Assembly (NCBI GenBank): GCA_964035545.1
Contig: OZ037768.1
Location: forward strand, 22,408,819-22,472,818
Reading direction: 5' to 3'
Length of the DNA: 64,000 bases
DNA from: Bugula neritina
Taxonomy: Eukaryota; Bryozoa; Gymnolaemata; Cheilostomatida; Bugulidae
In this document: positions 34,856-46,035 of the stretch, piece after piece
Position numbering within the stretch: position 1 is the stretch's first letter
Layout: every line of letters starts with the position of its first letter
Position numbers and translations under genes: made by a program
Notes under the pieces: generated by a model
Database searches by the model: none
Seen by the model: only the letters and a program-made list of their open reading frames with translations
Told to the model about the DNA's origin: nothing

Positions 34856-37800
34856 ATGTCAAGCTACTTGCTGAATTCTTCAATTATCAAAAGAGAAGAT
34901 CAGCAACTGCATGACCGAGACATTTTCTATGATTCCGTACAACAAGTAGTTTCACCATCTTCAGTTCAAGTAAGATTTAGCAGGTCTCAATATTTTGTCT
35001 CAATTGAATAAAAGTTGACTAAAATAAATTTAATATACAATTTCCAAGTGATTTAGTTATTTTTTGGTAGATAAGCAATGGCTGAACTGATTTACTAAAT
35101 TAGTCAAAGCCTACACTAGTTGTAGTCCTATTATTCAGAATTATTTCAATAATGAATGAATGTATCAATTGGTTTTCAGTTTTAGCTGGCTATAGACTGA
35201 TATGTTGTAAAACATGATATATATTTGGTTTAGAGAAGTGCCAGCCCAGCTGTACAGCAAAGTGGTGCTCAGTCTATGAGAACACCATCACCAGACTCTA
35301 TAGAGCAAGCACTACTGAAACCGTCTTATCATGAAAAATGTCGAGCATTAACTTCAGCATTGTCCGGGAATTTAAATATCAGAGTAAGTGAACCAATCAT
35401 AGACTGTCGCCTGACTTGGCTGCGATGTGTACCACATAACCAGTTCCGTTGTGTTGTAGAGTATCCAGCATCAATACCCGATCATTGTGCAGAAGATATT
35501 TGGCTTTGAGCAGTATCCACCTGGATGGAGGATAGAGGTGACTCATAAATTGAAGTCCAAGAGAGACAGTGATGCAGTACTCGCTTTCCTCCACCCCACC
35601 GGCCCTCTGTTCACTCACGTTATATACAAGTTACTAGCCGAGGCTGTTGTCTTCGAGTTTCCTTACAACTGTCTTCCCGTGAGTTTGCTAGTTGGCAAAA
35701 CTTTACCTCTTTGTAAAAAGAACTTTTAGACCAGCCAAGTGTTAGAAGGCCAATATTTCAGGCTAACTGGGCAGGGGAGGTATTTTTTCACCACTGCTAT
35801 GAGCAGCTGTACAAGTAAGTCTGATATTTGTTGGATGTGCGATAAAGTATTACTGACCAATGAGACGGTACTAAAGCAATGTATAGACTCAGTTGTTTAT
35901 CTACAGGGAGCTACAAAGAAGAGGGTGGAGGAAAGGTTACCTCTTCCTGAGCTATACAATGGTAAACTAGTGCCTGGCCACACCTCTCAGCCTGTTGTAC
36001 TACTCGGTATGATGAGATACTTGTGTTTATGTAATACCAGTACTATGATTAGTATATGTGTGTACACATGTGATGCTGTTGCTATGACAATAATTTATGT
36101 GTACACATGTAATACCAATACTTTGATGAGATCATATATTTTACCCTCAATAAATATATATGTAGTATATACTATAATGTCTGTGTGCTGATATGCTTAT
36201 ATGTTTTCTAACAGACATTATCGTTGGCTTTAAATAATATTTTTGCCTCAATAAGCAAAGCAAAGAGAAAGTTTTATTGACATGCTGTAGCATAAGGATG
36301 TGTAATAATGATATAGTTTTGCGTTTCAATAATCAAATTAGTTGCTGTTGTAGTTAGAGGTTTTACGATGTTGTTTTGTTAATATTATTTCGATATTGGC
36401 CTGGTTTTAGATGCATTTGAATACTATTTCTTCGTATTTGCTCACAAGATGGTCAGTTCATCAACAAAGGTAAGATAACTCTTATTTTCTCTCTAGTATC
36501 CAATCGCCAGAAATATTCTTTCTTTGTACTGCTTGTGCTGTGAAAGGTTCATGTTTATAGTGGCCATTTTGCTTTAATCATTCAATTGCGTAGGTTTTGT
36601 GTAAATTTTGTAGTATTATTGTAAATGTGGTAGTGTTAGTGTAAATGTGGTAGTGTTAGTGTAAATGTGGTAGTGTTAGTGTAAATGTGGTAGTATTAGT
36701 CTATTTTGCTATAAGTTTTCGAGTAACAAAAACTGGTTATGCATTTCATTAAGTTCTGATTCAATGAAGAAGTAATGGATCCATAGATTTGTTATCTGCA
36801 ATGAGTAGATGTCATATTATCTGGTTGCAGGCACAAGAGTTGTATTTAGAGCCATCTGATTGGCTGTATCCCACACTGCTAGATACTTATCTCCAGTATT
36901 TCCTCCCCAAGACGGGCATACCAGACGCCGTCCCCAACTTACCTGTCAGTAACAAACACCCCCAGTCACCTCTCAATACTCCAAGGTAGTCTGGATTGTG
37001 TTGCTCTATGTTCTGTAGTATATTACTTTACTTACTGGGGTATCATGTTGTAGTACACTGTAGTACACACTGTAGTACACACTGTAGTAGACACTGTAGT
37101 GTACACTGTAGTAGGCACTGTAGTAGATAGTGTAGTACACACTGTAGTAGACGCTGTAATACACACTGTTGTTGTGTAGAATACAGACTCCTCTCTCAAG
37201 ACGTCTCGGCCTTGGGCTGCTCAAACAAACCACCCCTCAGTTCTCCCGATCTCTCAGCTCACAACACCACACTCAGGACAGTAATGTTGATGGAGACATC
37301 ATGTGGCGGTCGGAGAGGATTGTGCAGGTATTGTCACTACCTCCACTTCCTAGTTTCTCTCTAGACGTGTTGTAGTGTATAACGTAGCTACACTTGCATC
37401 TGTATTCTGAACCATCTCCTATAATAAATATGTATTTACAGTATAGCTATGATGTGTTTACACTGTTTTATCGATTATAGTATATTTATACTAGGAAATT
37501 ATGTGCAAAAGGCATTGTTAAATGTTGTTTAGAGATGTTTTATAGTATTAGCTGTTTCACTCTGAATATTTCCACAGATACTTGCTGAGTTTTGGATGGG
37601 GCAGACAAGTCTGGACTTGTCGACGTCAACTGACTTTAGATTTTCAGCTTCTGTAAGTTCATTGAATCTTTCATGAATGTCTGTTTTAAACAGAGGGGAT
37701 ACAGGAGGGCAACCTGTAGTAGGGGGGCGGGGTGAGAGGGTAGAAGAAACAACCTATATTACATTTTGATATTATACTGGGGGATTTAGCTACTTAGTTC

Positions 37801-40800
37801 AAATAATCTTAATTTCACATCCTACGTTGAAGGCTTGATGTAAATAAAACTGGAATTCAATTCACCGCTCATACAGTTTAAGATGTTACTCACCACCACC
37901 AATACAGTTACATAGCAACTGCAATATTTCATAATCACACGGTTGTCAACAGTATTTCTATTGTCTTCATAGCCCGGTTTCCCAGCTGCTAGCCTGCCTA
38001 ATACTGCAATGTATTCGGGTACGGCCCTCATAGACTTGTTCTATCCAGTGAGTTACTCAGACAAATGTGTTTGTCTTTTGTTTTTCTCTGTGGCATGAAT
38101 ATTTGTTGTGTTGAGCACAGCATGAGTTTCTAGCATGTCCTGGAATGTTCTAGAATCTGTGTGTACCATATCAACATAAGGAGTCGTCTTTCAGATTTTT
38201 AGAACTGCTTAATTGCCGTCATTTTTATTAAGGATTAATATATAAAACATTGTTTGAAAAGTTTTTCATTACTTTTTTTAATAAACTGCATACATATTTC
38301 AAATAATAGTTATTTCTGGAATAATCTGAATTAGTTTGTCTGTACTGTACCTTTTCTCCCAACCGAGGCTCTAATACTGTGTGTAAAAGTTGGTTTTTGT
38401 CTAATCAGTCGTCTTCTCTTGTCTTTTTGTTCCACTCTATTACTACACTCAATGCACAGTGTCTGTATAATATGTTGTATACTTTGTTGAGATTTATCTT
38501 TATATTCTGCTTTTAATAAAATAATGTTATAGCCTACTGCCATATTTTTTATACTTACAATCTTTTCTCTAAAGCATCTAGTGCATGCTCATAGTTTGTT
38601 AGCCTCGATAGCCTAGTGGTTGAATCATGAATCCTGTTTTAGTTTATATATTATTATTATATAACACATTAGAATGTGTGTAATATATTATAATATAATA
38701 TATTATAACATGTATGATGTTATATGTTACTATTATTATCTATGTGTTATTATATACTGTGTTAGCCTGGAGATACTCTCCCCAGCCATGACCTGATAAT
38801 GTTGGTAAGAATGCTGATCAAACACCTGCACATGTTTGTCAACACCTGTGACAGCAACCCGCTGCCTAGTCATCAGCAAAACCCTCAGACTACTCTCGGC
38901 TCATTGAAGAAGTGAGTCCTTCAACACTTAATACTCTTTCAACACTTTATGCTCTTTCAACACTTTATACTCTTCAACACTTTATACTCTTTCAACACTT
39001 TATACTCCTTCAATACTTCATACTATTTAATTATCATAAATCTACAATTTTATACAAGATTATTGCTATCTTTATCATGTGTATTTCATAGATTGCTGGT
39101 ACCAAGATATATACAGAAACCTCTCTATGCATTTCTCAAGCACTCTATAGAGAAATGGCCCTTGGATACGTCCTTTAGACCAATATTAGAGACGTGGCTG
39201 ACCTTTATTCAACCTTGGAGATACACGGTTAATGCTACTGGTAGTGGAGACGAATCCAAAATCAATATTGATGACTTTATGCGGTTGTGGTTAGTTTTTT
39301 TTACAAATTGTCAAAGTTTCGGAGATGCAAGCAATCACGATAACTTGTAGAGCATATGTTTTGACACAAGTGGTATTGTTGGAATAGTTAATTTTAGTTT
39401 TGAAATAATAAAAGGCTCAGGAATAATTTTGGGTCATTTGCACTAATAAAAAGCAACTGATAGATGAATGTAGCCATACACTGGTACCTACTGGTTTAGA
39501 AGGATATAGTTAACCAATATACTAGTTTATTATACTCAGCTGTGTATAGCTCCTGCTAGTGTTGTCTTGTGTTTACAGGGAAGGCTTTGTGAGGCCGAAT
39601 TCACTGTTCTACACCGTCATCCTTCAAGACGTGCTTTCCCGATTTTCCCGAATAGATCTGTCGTCATCTAAGATGGCGTTCCAACTTCACAGAGTGTGCA
39701 AAGTGCTGAATATAGACGAGCTCATGTCAATACTCAAAGACGGTGCGTGAGGGTGGCGTAATTCTAATTAATAATAATACTAGTTACCCTCATGGGGTTT
39801 GACCCACAAATCTCTCGAATACTTTGCCCTCGTTCTTAACTGTCTTGCTACTGATAGAGTGAGGCTGTTCTGGTATATTTAGAGACGTCTTTTTTGTAAA
39901 AGCTGGGAGTGATTAGAGATTATGTTGAGTTCACAGTTTTGTTTTAAGAGCTGTCGAATAAATTAGGAGTTATCTATCCTATGTCATGTGTTGGTATTCC
40001 CACTAAACGTATTCACTTACCTCCTATGGTTTTACATAGTTGATATTAGCGTGTCGGCGAGCCTTTACCCCTACCCTGAGCTACACACTACAGGCCTGTA
40101 TACCACAGGCTACGGTGATCTCACTGAGGGGCACGTGGGAGACGCCCAGTCACTGCTCCTCTCTCAAATATCAAATTTGGAGTCGCCTCTCTTTGACTAC
40201 CGACCTTTGTTCAGCGACGAGGTGTTGTACCAGGTAACCTACTTTCTAATGTATATACTTACCTATGTATTTACACTGTATATACTTACCTATGTATTTA
40301 CACTGTATATACTTACCTATGTATTTACACTGTATTTACTTACCTATGTATCTACACTGTATGTACTTACATATCTACATTGTATATACTTACCTATTTA
40401 TCTACACTGTGTATACTTACATATCTACACTGTATATACTTGCATATCTACCCTATATGTACTTACATTGTATGTATCTACACCTTGTATACTTACACTG
40501 GTTATATACTTACCTATGTACACTGTATATAGTTACTTATCTACGCTGTATATATACTAACATATCTATATAGATAAATATACTTTCTTATTTACATTGT
40601 ATATATTTCTATACCTACGCTCTATGTACAAATTCTCATTGCGTATATTTCTGCATCTACATTATATGCATTTTATACTTACAATGCATACTTACATACT
40701 TGAATATTTAAACTATATTTTCTTAATTATCTACAATGAGTAAACTTATATATCGATTAAAATTTGTAGGTTCGAATATTGCTCCAAGAAATGGCGAATG

Positions 40801-43668
40801 CACATCTTCGTATTAAAACCCTCAAGCAATCTTTACAGAGCAAGCAGTCAGCCAATCAGAACAGTTCTATCTTGTCTTTTATTGGTAAAATGATGATACG
40901 TAATGTTCTTTTTGTAACACAATCAACATTATGCAAAATATGGTATTGCATTCATAGACGAAGGTGGCTAAAATTCTTACTTTTCGATCATTTTTGGGGT
41001 GTAAACAAACAGCTAGCAAAGTGTGTCATGTGAAAACAGCTAGTACACCTTTTCCTTGTGTGAACTGTAAACATGTATTCTACAATGTAGGACGCCCAAC
41101 AATGTTATTAATGTACGACTTGCATCAACATAACATAAAGTCAGTCATCCTCTGTTTAAACTGAATGAGTTTCAATTTCCAACTCTGATACTAAACAGAC
41201 CTTTCAGTTGTGTTCTGTAAACTCTTAGGTCTGGGGACCATATCGGAGTTCAACGATGCACAGACCTCTGCAGATAATAAAGAGTATTCATTGGCTGAGA
41301 AATGGCTAGAGACATCAATAGCTGACCTCTCCAACATGTTGAGATTACCAGTAAGTTTGCTTGACGTGTGGGAAACACATTATATATGCTGTCATGTTGT
41401 GAGATGTATGATAGTTTACCATGCGTCAGTTACTTAGCTGGTCAAGTTAGTTACCTAACTGTTCGAGTCAGTTACCTAGCTGGTCAAGTTAGTTACCTAG
41501 CTGGTCAAGTCAGTTACCTAGCTGGTCAAGTCAGTTACCTAGTTAGTCAAGTCAGTTACCTAGCTGGTCAAGTCAGTTACTTAGCTGGTCAAGTCAGTTA
41601 CCTAGTTTTTCCTGCTTATTTAGTTGATATTTGCTTATGTTTTTTTATGATGTCATTTCTTTTGACCAAACATCTGTAAGCTTTTCATTCACTGGCTAAG
41701 GTTGTTATTGGACAGGTGTTTATAAGTTGAGTTTCTTCTTTCACTTTTAAACATTGGTTAATGATGGCCGAGTATATCACCATCACTGCTACAATGACAA
41801 CGAAAAAGATTTTCACAACTAAAACAGGAATTCAGACACCTTAGCTAATCAGAGAGAAAGTAACTCCTACTCACTCTACTATGTTACACACAGGTACCAG
41901 AGGCAGCGACGTGCAGTTCTACAGAGTCCATGTCTGGCAGCGGTTCTGACACTCTCCCAGATCACATAGCGAAAGCTGACGGACGTGTTGAGTTGACAGC
42001 GCTGGGCAGATATCAGGTAATGTCAGGTCTATGTGTGTGTTTCTTTTGGCAGGTTTGTTGTAAGAGGAGGCGGTAAAGCTTTTCTGTTTTATAATAACAT
42101 CAACTCCTTTCCTTCTCTTTTGCTCCTTACTACTGACACTTAATGAATCCTCTACATGTTGCATTTATGCATATTCATATATGTCTTAGCTATTATCTAC
42201 AGACTGTTTGAGGGTTGTATGACCAAACAATTTTGCCTTACAATAAATTTTGTGCTCATCCTGATAGCGTGCCAGTTCGTTATTATAAAACAAAGTTGTT
42301 TGGGCAAACAATTCTCAAACAGTCTGTAGGTGATAACTAAGATATGTATGAATATTTTTACCTAGACTTTAGACTTGACGCGCCCATTGTGTGTGTTTTT
42401 AGGTTCTAAATGGACTGAGAAAATTCCAGAACATTGAGTATCAGTGTGACCCTGAGCTCCAGCCTGTTAGGTCGTATGAGTCAGATATCGGGGTCATTCA
42501 ACTCTATAAACTCTCTTGTGCAATTAATAAAAAGGTGAGCTTTTCTCTGATAACATGAGGCTTTGTGAAAAAAATTGTATTAATATTTTAATACAAAATT
42601 ATTGTAATTTTGATCACTTGACCGTTTTCAAAAAAAATTAAGTAAGGAAATGGTGGGTTGAATAAAAAGTATTCTATCCAAGTACAAATCTTTGCTGTAT
42701 TTTGTAGTTGTCTTCCCTTTTAATAAACTACTGCTGAAGAGAGAAATGAATTCTATTTTAAAACCCCACTGAGCATCTTTAGAGAGTTTTAAAATTACTG
42801 AATTTAGCACTAGAAAACTTCTGTTGTGAGAATGCATGATGTGTGGTTAAAATCTTCTGTATTCATATACATTAGCAGCCTTTATTCTGGCCACGATCAA
42901 ACTTTTTAGTTTATAGGCAGTAAATAAAACAAGCAAAGTTTGTTTAATTGTTTTGTTACACAACCCATACTATAGACATTTGCTTGAAGAAATGTGTGAC
43001 TTGGATTGAAATGAAGCAGTTCTCTGGGAAATCATTTTTTAACTCCAATTAAATGAAAAGGAGAAAAATTCCATGACTTTAGCCAATGCTGTAAAATTTT
43101 GCAAATTTATTAAGTAGGTGTATATTTACTTTTGTTCAAAATTGATGGTGCAGTTGTGCAACAATTTAGGTATAAGATACAGTAATATAAAGGTGAAAAG
43201 TCACTTGTAACCCCCCCACTCCCCCCCCCCACTTCCCCAACTGCCTTTACATAGAAAGAAGTGCTGCATAGTCTTGTATCATAATCTTCAGTTCTTTATG
43301 GCTCACACTTCAGCTAATTATTTAGAATTATGTTTTGGATAAGACAACTCCTTCATCATATAATATGTTTGTAGTATGGTGAATGGTTTGCCCAGCAGTG
43401 TAATAATGATGGACTAATCGGATACATGGCCCGCAGACTACTCAACAAGCCCTCGAAGTCATCATCAACCCTTTCCGAATACCCGCGTCTGAGTCTCAGA
43501 TTCATGGCTAATTACTATTTCTTAGGCTATGGCTTCTTAGGTTATTTATTTATGTCCAGCATGCTGGGTAGGCTGCCAGCTGTTGTCATAGCAACGATGC
43601 TCTTCCTGCTCTACATAGTCATCATGGCAGCTGTTGATATGGCCAAAGGTACTCGTTGGAATGATTGA
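34856..43668 (+). CDS. SMPD4: Sphingomyelin phosphodiesterase 4 (nSMase3)
   Basis: Eighteen exons, 2583 nt, 860 aa: 34856-34969, 35234-35383, 35460-35678, 35907-36006, 36411-36469, 36831-36985, 37180-37327, 37578-37652, 37973-38047, 38766-38911, 39092-39289, 39579-39742, 40040-40233, 40770-40884, 41229-41350, 41894-42016, 42403-42534, 43375-43668. Phases agree at every junction. Family landmarks: [38 protein letters not shown] [26 protein letters not shown] with [37 protein letters not shown]. The C-terminus has two hydrophobic spans (about 807-826 and 830-850), as expected for this tail-anchored protein. SMPD4 is a neutral sphingomyelinase of the ER and nuclear envelope, associated with nuclear pores. 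It has no classical hydrolase motif that can be read. Length is close to the human protein. The N-terminal about 40 residues (exon 1) have no recognised homology and rest on the ATG, donor and phase. Confidence 0.94.
36597..36700. repeat. 20-bp minisatellite in SMPD4 intron 5
   Basis: Five copies of gtaaatgtggtagtgttagt, nearly identical. Confidence 0.95.
37030..37172. repeat. 13-14-bp minisatellite in SMPD4 intron 6
   Basis: Copies of gtagtacacactgta with variants. It begins about 45 nt after exon 6 and ends about 8 nt before exon 7, so the unit abuts the acceptor region. Confidence 0.92.
38915..39025. repeat. 18-19-bp minisatellite in SMPD4 intron 10
   Basis: Copies of tcaacactttatactctt starting within about 5-10 nt of the exon 10 donor (gtgagt at 38912). 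Confidence 0.92.
40240..40560. repeat. Minisatellite in SMPD4 intron 13
   Basis: Units such as tatatacttacctatgtatt, starting within 10 nt of the donor of exon 13. Many units contain acttacct, the complement of the ideal donor AGGTAAGT. The Tyr/Leu/His/Cys-rich open frames across it are artefacts. Confidence 0.93.
41426..41605. repeat. 21-22-bp minisatellite in SMPD4 intron 15
   Basis: About eight copies of gttacctagctggtcaagt plus spacer, 75 nt after exon 15. Confidence 0.95.
42171..42355. mobile_element. Foldback MITE, 185 bp
   Basis: The outer 42 bp at 42171-42212 and 42314-42355 are complementary with about six mismatches (ends begin atattcata; inner part acagactgtttgag is perfect). Weaker complementarity continues inward, so almost the whole element can fold on itself. 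It lies in SMPD4 intron 16. No transposase is encoded; the target duplication is unclear because the ends are AT-rich. Confidence 0.8.
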
Positions 43669-44219
43669 GAAGGTCCAGTTCCTTGTCAACATTAGAACTA
43701 CGAACAATTACATTTTAACAAAAATAACAGTTTCGTAACTTTTTTAGTATCGTATTCTGTCGACTGAAATGAGAATAAAACTGTATCTGTATCTACTGTA
43801 TCTGCTTATTGTACGAGTCGCTTTGCTCTCTAATCAATATTCTCACAATCTCAAAGGGCATTTTCTTTTGTGAAGCAGCTTTATTTTCGCCATAGTTGTT
43901 TTAAACTGTTTAATCCTTGTGGAGAAGCATCTTCATTGTACCACATCTAGTTATGGCCATCTAACATTTATGAAAGGTTGGTAACAAATGGTACAAGTAG
44001 CAAATCATATAGCTGCTAACCACAGAGTAACTGTTTACTACAGATCTATAAATAAAACAACATTATAATGATGTCTCCGCAGCAATGCTAAGGCTTATGG
44101 GACACTATTGACAATAATTTTTCAATAAGACATGTTTGGATAGCTTTCAATTAGGGATGTTCATTTTTAAATCTCACTCGCTATCAATAAAACGCACTTT
44201 GCATAATAATGTCATCCTA

Positions 44220-44720
44220 GTTACCATCATAATATTTTTAAGCTTAAACTTTTTATAGGCTTGAATATTGCTAGAAGTAGAAGCAGTCGAAGTTGGGGGT
44301 GACTGAGTTTGTATCGACATACTTTTCCGAGCGGGAACTGAAGCTCCAAACTCAAATGATAATCATAAGGATACAATTTAAATTTGTGTTACTCTTAGAG
44401 TTAGTCTTATACTCATAGTTATAAACCATTATTAAATTATTTAGTAATAACTAATGGTATTACTATTAGTACCACTAACTTATCAGTGACCATTTACTTT
44501 TAGTTTTACTTAAAGTTAAACTTTTAGTAACTCTAGCACTAATAGTAATAGTAATAGTATTACTCATTACTGTAATAGTAATACTACGTAATAGTTATAG
44601 TTATACTAATAGTAATAGTTTAAGTTGACTTTATGTTATACTTAAACTAATACTTACTCTTGCTCTTAGTCTTATACTTTAGTAACTCACCAGTATGAGC
44701 AGGTAGAGAGTAAAACTAAA
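44220..44720. repeat. Self-complementary simple tract near TRIM gene
   Basis: Words such as ttagagttagtcttatac, atagttata, actaatagtaatag and their complements over about 500 bp, very like the tract before SMPD4. It lies 1.3 kb before the TRIM gene ATG, with a hAT-type element in between. Confidence 0.62.
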
Positions 44721-45214
44721 ACTATTTAGTAATCACTATGACCATGTTACAATGGGGATTAGGAATATATATATTAATATTGTTGTAACTTAATTGTGCG
44801 ATTATAATTGATGTGATTATACTATCAATTGAATAGTACTATATGACTATTTGTATGTGTGATACCGTAAAGGAATTGCCTTGGTTATTGTTCTTGCTTC
44901 TTTAGTGACTCCTCTGACTCAAGATACGTCTGTCTTGGTCTCGGTGGTATCCGGGAGAGACAGCTAGATATTTCAGTAGCTCCACCTTTTTCCAAGCAGC
45001 ATATCTGGGACTTTGGAGATCAGCTATATCGTTATCAAGGTGTGTAGTTAGGCAGCTGCTCCTAGGTTTCCATATATGGTTATGTAGGAGCTGTAATGCT
45101 GATAAGCCAATAATACACAGCCAAGTCATACATTGCAGGGCTGGTACCATCCACGTAAGGACTGCTACCTATTCATAACTGTTTCCAAGGGAATGTACAT
45201 GTGATACTTAAGTA

Positions 45215-45564
45215 CAGGGCTGTTCAACAGGCAGCCCCAGTGCCGAATGTGACCCCCAGCCTACATTTATGTGGCCCTCAAATGCATAAAGCTGACATTA
45301 GTTTTCACACATACATGAATTAGAGTGAAAAACCACCTTTTAAATGTCTTATTTCTACATATGCTACAAAAGATGCAGCCTGCAGTAACTATTGGGACAT
45401 AATTGAGTAATGTTTCTTGAGAATATGGAATAAAATAATTTGAAAAAATACAGAAAAATACTGATGCTGTGGCCCCCAGTTCAAGCTGAAGTTTACAATG
45501 TGGCCCTCGCTACCGAAATATTCTTTTTCATCGGCCCTCAGTCTGAAAAGGTTGGACACCGCTG
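45215..45564. mobile_element. hAT-type non-autonomous element, 350 bp
   Basis: Ends CAGGGCTGTTCAAC and (complement) CAGCGGTGTCCAAC match at 11 of 14 positions. Flanking 8-bp repeats CTTAAGTA (45207-45214) and CTAAAGTA (45565-45572) match at 7 of 8. CAG ends, GGCCCTC-rich subterminal parts and an 8-bp duplication are typical of the hAT superfamily. No transposase coding. Confidence 0.85.
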
Positions 45565-46035
45565 CTAAAGTATGTCTTAAATCATTGGCATTGCGTTAGT
45601 TTATACTTACATCAAAATTTAGTGTCCTCAAGAGTAATGTAAAGCATTATCGGGGTACCAGTCTCAATGGTATTAGTATGCAGTAGGTTATCACCTAATT
45701 CATGCTGGTTATGGATTCCTCTGTTCTTTTTATGTTAGTGTCACTAATGCAATACTAAGTACCAAGTCAACAGCACAACTAGTAATAATGTCATTGTGTA
45801 GTTAGTTTGTCAGATATTTGCAGTCAAAATGATTCCGAGTCCGTAAGCATATGAGTTACTAAATATAAAATGAGTATACAATAACTATCAATCCAGTTTA
45901 TTGTTTAGTAATTTTTGTAATAATTTATAATTATAATGCAATTTTAATTATTAAATTTAGATAAAGTTGTATATAATTATAATACAAATAATAATGATGA
46001 TTATAATATAGATCACAGTTACTTCAACTGATAGT

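Larger units (their letters stand above)
43669..46035. other. Intergenic region SMPD4 to TRIM gene
   Basis: The SMPD4 poly(A) signal AATAAA is at 43774-43779, about 105 nt after the stop. The region also holds a simple tract (44220-44720) and a hAT-type element (45215-45564). A Ser/Leu-rich minus-strand frame at 44902-45150 has no recognisable domain and is not called. Confidence 0.6.

Noticed and set aside
40240..40573. Overlapping Tyr/Leu-rich plus-strand frames
   Set aside because: Low-complexity minisatellite within SMPD4 intron 13; the real exon ends at 40233.
41368..41679. Frame with repeated Gly-Gln-Val-Ser-Tyr-Leu
   Set aside because: Minisatellite translation within SMPD4 intron 15.
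44902..45150. 82-codon minus-strand frame between SMPD4 and the TRIM gene
   Set aside because: Ordinary-looking composition but no recognisable domain, no clear splice context and no neighbouring exons.
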